DNA of 64,000 nucleotides from DASXHD01 sp036488725. Its GTDB lineage: Bacteria; Myxococcota_A; Polyangia; Polyangiales; Polyangiaceae. Location of the stretch: NCBI GenBank assembly GCA_036488725.1, contig DASXHD010000052.1:21211-85210 (forward strand). The letters are read 5' to 3'. The notes below the pieces were generated by a model, which was not told the DNA's origin, ran no database searches, and worked only from the letters and a program-made list of their open reading frames with translations. Shown here piece by piece: positions 61,951-64,000 of this stretch. Numbering within the stretch: the first letter of the stretch is position 1; every line of letters begins with the position of its first letter. The position numbers were made by a program, and so were the translations under genes.

Positions 61951-62409
61951 GTGAAGGCCGGATCTCGCACGTGCGCGCTCGACTACGGCGAGGCGCGCGT
62001 CGGCGTCGCCGTCGACGACGAGCTCGGCGCGCTCGCGCACCCGCGCGGCGCGCTCGCGGCGCACCCCGAGCCCGTGCTCTTCGCGGAGCTCGTGAAGATG
62101 GCGCGCGAGTCGAGCGTTCGCAGGTTCGTGGTGGGCTTGCCGCTCGACATGAAAGGAGGCGAGGGCGATTCGGCGCGAAAAGCGCGCGCCTTCGCGCAGC
62201 GGCTCGCCGACGCGACCGGCGTCGACGTCGAGCTTTGGGACGAGCGCCTCACGACGACCGAAGCGCGCCGCAGCCTCGCGTCCGCCGGCCTGCGCGAGCG
62301 CACGAAGAAAAAAAACGGCCGATCGATCCGCGCGCACGTCGACGAAGCCGCCGCCGTCGCGCTCTTGCAATCCTGGCTCGACGCCCACCGCGCGGGAGAC
62401 GCGACGTGA
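61951..62409 (+). CDS. ruvX: RuvX/YqgF putative Holliday junction resolvase / pre-16S rRNA nuclease
   Basis: A 152-residue RNase-H-fold nuclease. The start is the GTG at 61951, supported by AGGAGAGG directly upstream. It has the family motifs ALDYGEARVGVAV (first acidic), FVVGLPLDMKG, LWDERLTTTEA (second acidic) and a final HVDEAAAVALLQSWLD (third acidic). YqgF processes pre-16S rRNA 5' ends. The stop overlaps the mltG start by GTGA. Confidence 0.92.
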   Translation: MKAGSRTCALDYGEARVGVAVDDELGALAHPRGALAAHPEPVLFAELVKMARESSVRRFVVGLPLDMKGGEGDSARKARAFAQRLADATGVDVELWDERLTTTEARRSLASAGLRERTKKKNGRSIRAHVDEAAAVALLQSWLDAHRAGDAT

Positions 62410-63554
62410 GCCCCGCCGCGAAGAAGAAGACACGCGCGAAAAAACGCGCGCCGAAATCCGACGAGGTGCGCAGCGACGCCGAGAACGCGACGAACCTGCT
62501 CCGCTGGACGGGCATCGCTTTTCTCCTCTTGCTCGCGGTGACCATCTTCGGCCTCTACATCGCGTATCCGCGATCGCACGGGCCCGGCGCGGGCAACAGC
62601 GCGCACATCGACGTGCAGACGACCGACCCCGACGAGCTCTCCGAGCAGCTCGGAAGCGCCGGCCTCATCGCGAGCCCGCGCGTCTTCGCGTGGTACATGC
62701 GTCTCACAGGCGCGAGCCGCTCGGTCGTTCTCGGCCCGCACTATTTGAGCGACAACCTCACGCCGGGCGAGCTCCTCCGTCGCCTCGAGCGCCGCGGCGG
62801 CGAGCACACGAAGATCGTCATCCCCGAGGGCTGGACGCGCTTCGACATCGCGAATCGCCTCGACGCCGCCCGCGTGTGCCCGCTGCGAAGCTTCCTCACG
62901 GCGACCGAAGACCGCGATCTCCTCACGGAGCTCAAAGTGCCGTTCGACCCGGACCGTCCGAGCGCCGAGGGCTTTCTCTTTCCCGCGACCTACGAGCTCG
63001 AGCTCGACTCCGAGCCCCGCGAGGTCGTGCGCCGCATGGTGCGCCAGTTCGACAAGCGCTACGCCGCGCTCGAAGAAAAACACGACAGCGGTCTCAAAGA
63101 CCTCGAAGACTCGCTCCACTGGGGCAAGCGCGAGATCGTGACGCTCGCTTCGATGGTCGAAAAAGAAGCGGCGGTCGACGACGAGCGGCCCATCATCGCG
63201 AGCGTCTTTTTGAATCGTTTGCGCGACCCGTCGTTTTCGCCGAGGAAGCTCCAGTGCGATCCGACGTCGGCTTACGGCTGTTTCCTCGGCGTCGCGCCGT
63301 CGTGCGTCAACTTCACCGGCAAGATCACGCGCGAGATCAACCTCGACCCCGAAAACACGTACAGCACGTACGTGCACGAAGGGCTTCCGCCCGGTCCCAT
63401 CTCGAACCCCGGCGCGAAATCAATCGAGGCGGTGATGAGCCCCGCGCTCACGCACTATTTTTATTTCGTCGCGAAAGGCGGAGGCCGTCACACGTTCTCC
63501 GAGACGCTCGGCGCGCACAACGCGGCCGTCCACGGCGAAGGCCCTCAGCCCTGA
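62406..63554 (+). CDS. mltG: Endolytic murein transglycosylase
   Basis: Cleaves nascent peptidoglycan strands in the inner membrane. The 382-residue protein starts at GTG overlapping ruvX, with a basic N-terminus and one membrane helix (GIAFLLLLAVTIFGLYIA, about 36-53), a LysM-like region (PEGWTRFDIANRL) and the YceG domain with the catalytic Glu in ASMVEKEAAV and VFLNRL, CDPTSAYG, NLDPENTYSTYVHEGLPPGP and ALTHYFYFVAKGGG motifs. Complete. Convergent with the small lipoprotein gene, overlapping it by ten bases. Confidence 0.95.
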   Translation: MSPAAKKKTRAKKRAPKSDEVRSDAENATNLLRWTGIAFLLLLAVTIFGLYIAYPRSHGPGAGNSAHIDVQTTDPDELSEQLGSAGLIASPRVFAWYMRLTGASRSVVLGPHYLSDNLTPGELLRRLERRGGEHTKIVIPEGWTRFDIANRLDAARVCPLRSFLTATEDRDLLTELKVPFDPDRPSAEGFLFPATYELELDSEPREVVRRMVRQFDKRYAALEEKHDSGLKDLEDSLHWGKREIVTLASMVEKEAAVDDERPIIASVFLNRLRDPSFSPRKLQCDPTSAYGCFLGVAPSCVNFTGKITREINLDPENTYSTYVHEGLPPGPISNPGAKSIEAVMSPALTHYFYFVAKGGGRHTFSETLGAHNAAVHGEGPQP

Positions 63555-63778
63555 CCGCCGCCCGCGTCGAAGGTGAAGCTGTCGAAGTCGAACGCGTCGA
63601 AGTCGAAGCCGCTGTCGTCGCCCGCCTCTTGCGTGGTCGTCCCGCTCAGCTGCGGCGCCGTCGTGTTGCGACCGCCACCCTCGTACGAGCCGGGCTCGTG
63701 CGCCGAGCACGCACCGCTCATCACGATCAACGTCACCGAGATGATCAACGAAGGAACGATCAGCGGTTTGGCGCTCAT
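63545..63778 (-). CDS. Small lipoprotein with Asp/Phe-rich tail
   Basis: A 77-residue protein starting at MSAKPLIVPSLIISVTLIVMSGAC, a lipoprotein signal with lipobox SGAC. The mature part is a Gly/Thr linker and an acidic repeat FDFDAFDFDSFTFDAG. The start overlaps the stop of the upstream minus-strand gene (ATGA). No family recognised; the periodic F-D repeat is unusual and might bind cations or form an amyloid-like strand, but that is speculation. Confidence 0.65.
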   Translation of the reverse strand: MSAKPLIVPSLIISVTLIVMSGACSAHEPGSYEGGGRNTTAPQLSGTTTQEAGDDSGFDFDAFDFDSFTFDAGGGQG

Positions 63779-64000
63779 TGGCAGTTCCAGAGGCCGCTCG
63801 TGCCGTCGCACGTGCAGGCCGTGTTGTTGCTCAGGTTGTCGATGCTCGCGCATTGCGAGCCGGTCTTGTAGTAGCCGAGGCAGGGCGCGCCGGGCGTCGC
63901 CGCGTTGCCGAGCGGGCAATCGCCGCCGGGCCCCGGACAGTTCGACGGGTCTTCGTCTTTGCAGCCCGCGTAAGTGATGTTGAACGTCGTGCTGCCGGCC
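63775..64000 (-). CDS. Cys-rich protein, C-terminal fragment running off the window
   Basis: Reading the minus strand gives an open frame from the window edge to a TGA at 63775-63777, too short for a simple length cutoff. The 74 visible residues contain seven cysteines in short modules (CKDEDPSNCPGPGGDC, CLGYYKTGSQC, TACTCDG) and end WNCQ, a composition like the other Cys-rich secreted proteins here. The ATGA overlap with the downstream lipoprotein gene supports it being real. Start and signal lie outside the window. Confidence 0.6.
   Translation of the reverse strand, partial: AGSTTFNITYAGCKDEDPSNCPGPGGDCPLGNAATPGAPCLGYYKTGSQCASIDNLSNNTACTCDGTSGLWNCQ

Noticed and set aside
1..64000. tRNA, rRNA, CRISPR array, transposase, integrase or phage genes
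   Set aside because: Nearly all gaps are too short for RNA genes; no TTCRA-type loop, repeat-spacer pattern or mobile-element motif was found by eye.

Overview
This is a GC-rich chromosomal window that reads like core genome of a myxobacterium (Myxococcota). The clues are Ser/Thr protein kinases of the PknB type, an MglA-like GTPase, a SUMF1/FGE-fold protein, an IgGFc-binding-type secreted protein, and many lipoproteins whose mature N-terminus is an Asp/Ala/Gly-rich low-complexity linker. The placement is inferred from gene content; no rRNA or other phylogenetic marker RNA was seen. Genes are tightly packed, about 16 neighbouring pairs overlap by 1-20 bases (ATGA, GTGA, TTGA, TGATG, TAATG), and no insertion sequence, prophage, CRISPR array or convincing tRNA was found.

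Layout. 1-5.2 kb: a partial membrane gene, a lipoprotein, dnaG, rpoD and a tiny lipoprotein. 5.3-14 kb: a secreted GH9 cellulase, a minus-strand cluster of three unrecognised genes (two with zinc ribbons) plus a DUF962/Mpo1-like gene, a Cys-rich lipoprotein, a SUMF1-fold protein and an IgGFc-binding-type lipoprotein. 14-19 kb: surface polysaccharide genes (flippase-like membrane protein, nucleotide-sugar dehydrogenase, CpsB/YwqE-type PHP phosphatase) facing an MglA-like GTPase with a long extra C-terminus. 19-32 kb: an MFS transporter, a kinase with two envelope proteins, an alpha/beta hydrolase, a lone Imm27-type immunity protein, alpha-glucan phosphorylase, two Cys-rich lipoproteins and a fumarylacetoacetase-family enzyme.

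32-51 kb is one long co-directional run. Its centre (33680-41667) is the most unusual part: a Ser/Thr kinase, then a pseudokinase fused through one membrane helix to a five-heme cytochrome c, then a protein joining two cyclic-nucleotide-binding domains, a four-cluster ferredoxin and a membrane domain with two His-x13-His pairs (a di-heme cytochrome b pattern), then a protein joining a membrane-anchored tetraheme cytochrome c, a ferredoxin and an FAD/NAD(P) reductase. The last three overlap by four bases at each junction. Together they could carry electrons from cytoplasmic NAD(P)H across the inner membrane to periplasmic hemes, under cyclic-nucleotide and phosphorylation control. A secreted VWA protein, a membrane metallophosphoesterase and a gluzincin-type peptidase follow, then an RNase-H-like nuclease, leuS, an LptE-like lipoprotein and a DUF72 protein.

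51-64 kb: lnt with a CheY-like regulator and an FKBP lipoprotein (minus strand), a REC-histidine kinase, a fatty-acid-hydroxylase-family membrane protein, two lipoproteins (one a metzincin-type metalloprotease), a cysteine desulfurase, a beta-rich secreted protein beside hisS, then ruvX-mltG and a convergent pair of lipoprotein/Cys-rich genes running off the window end.
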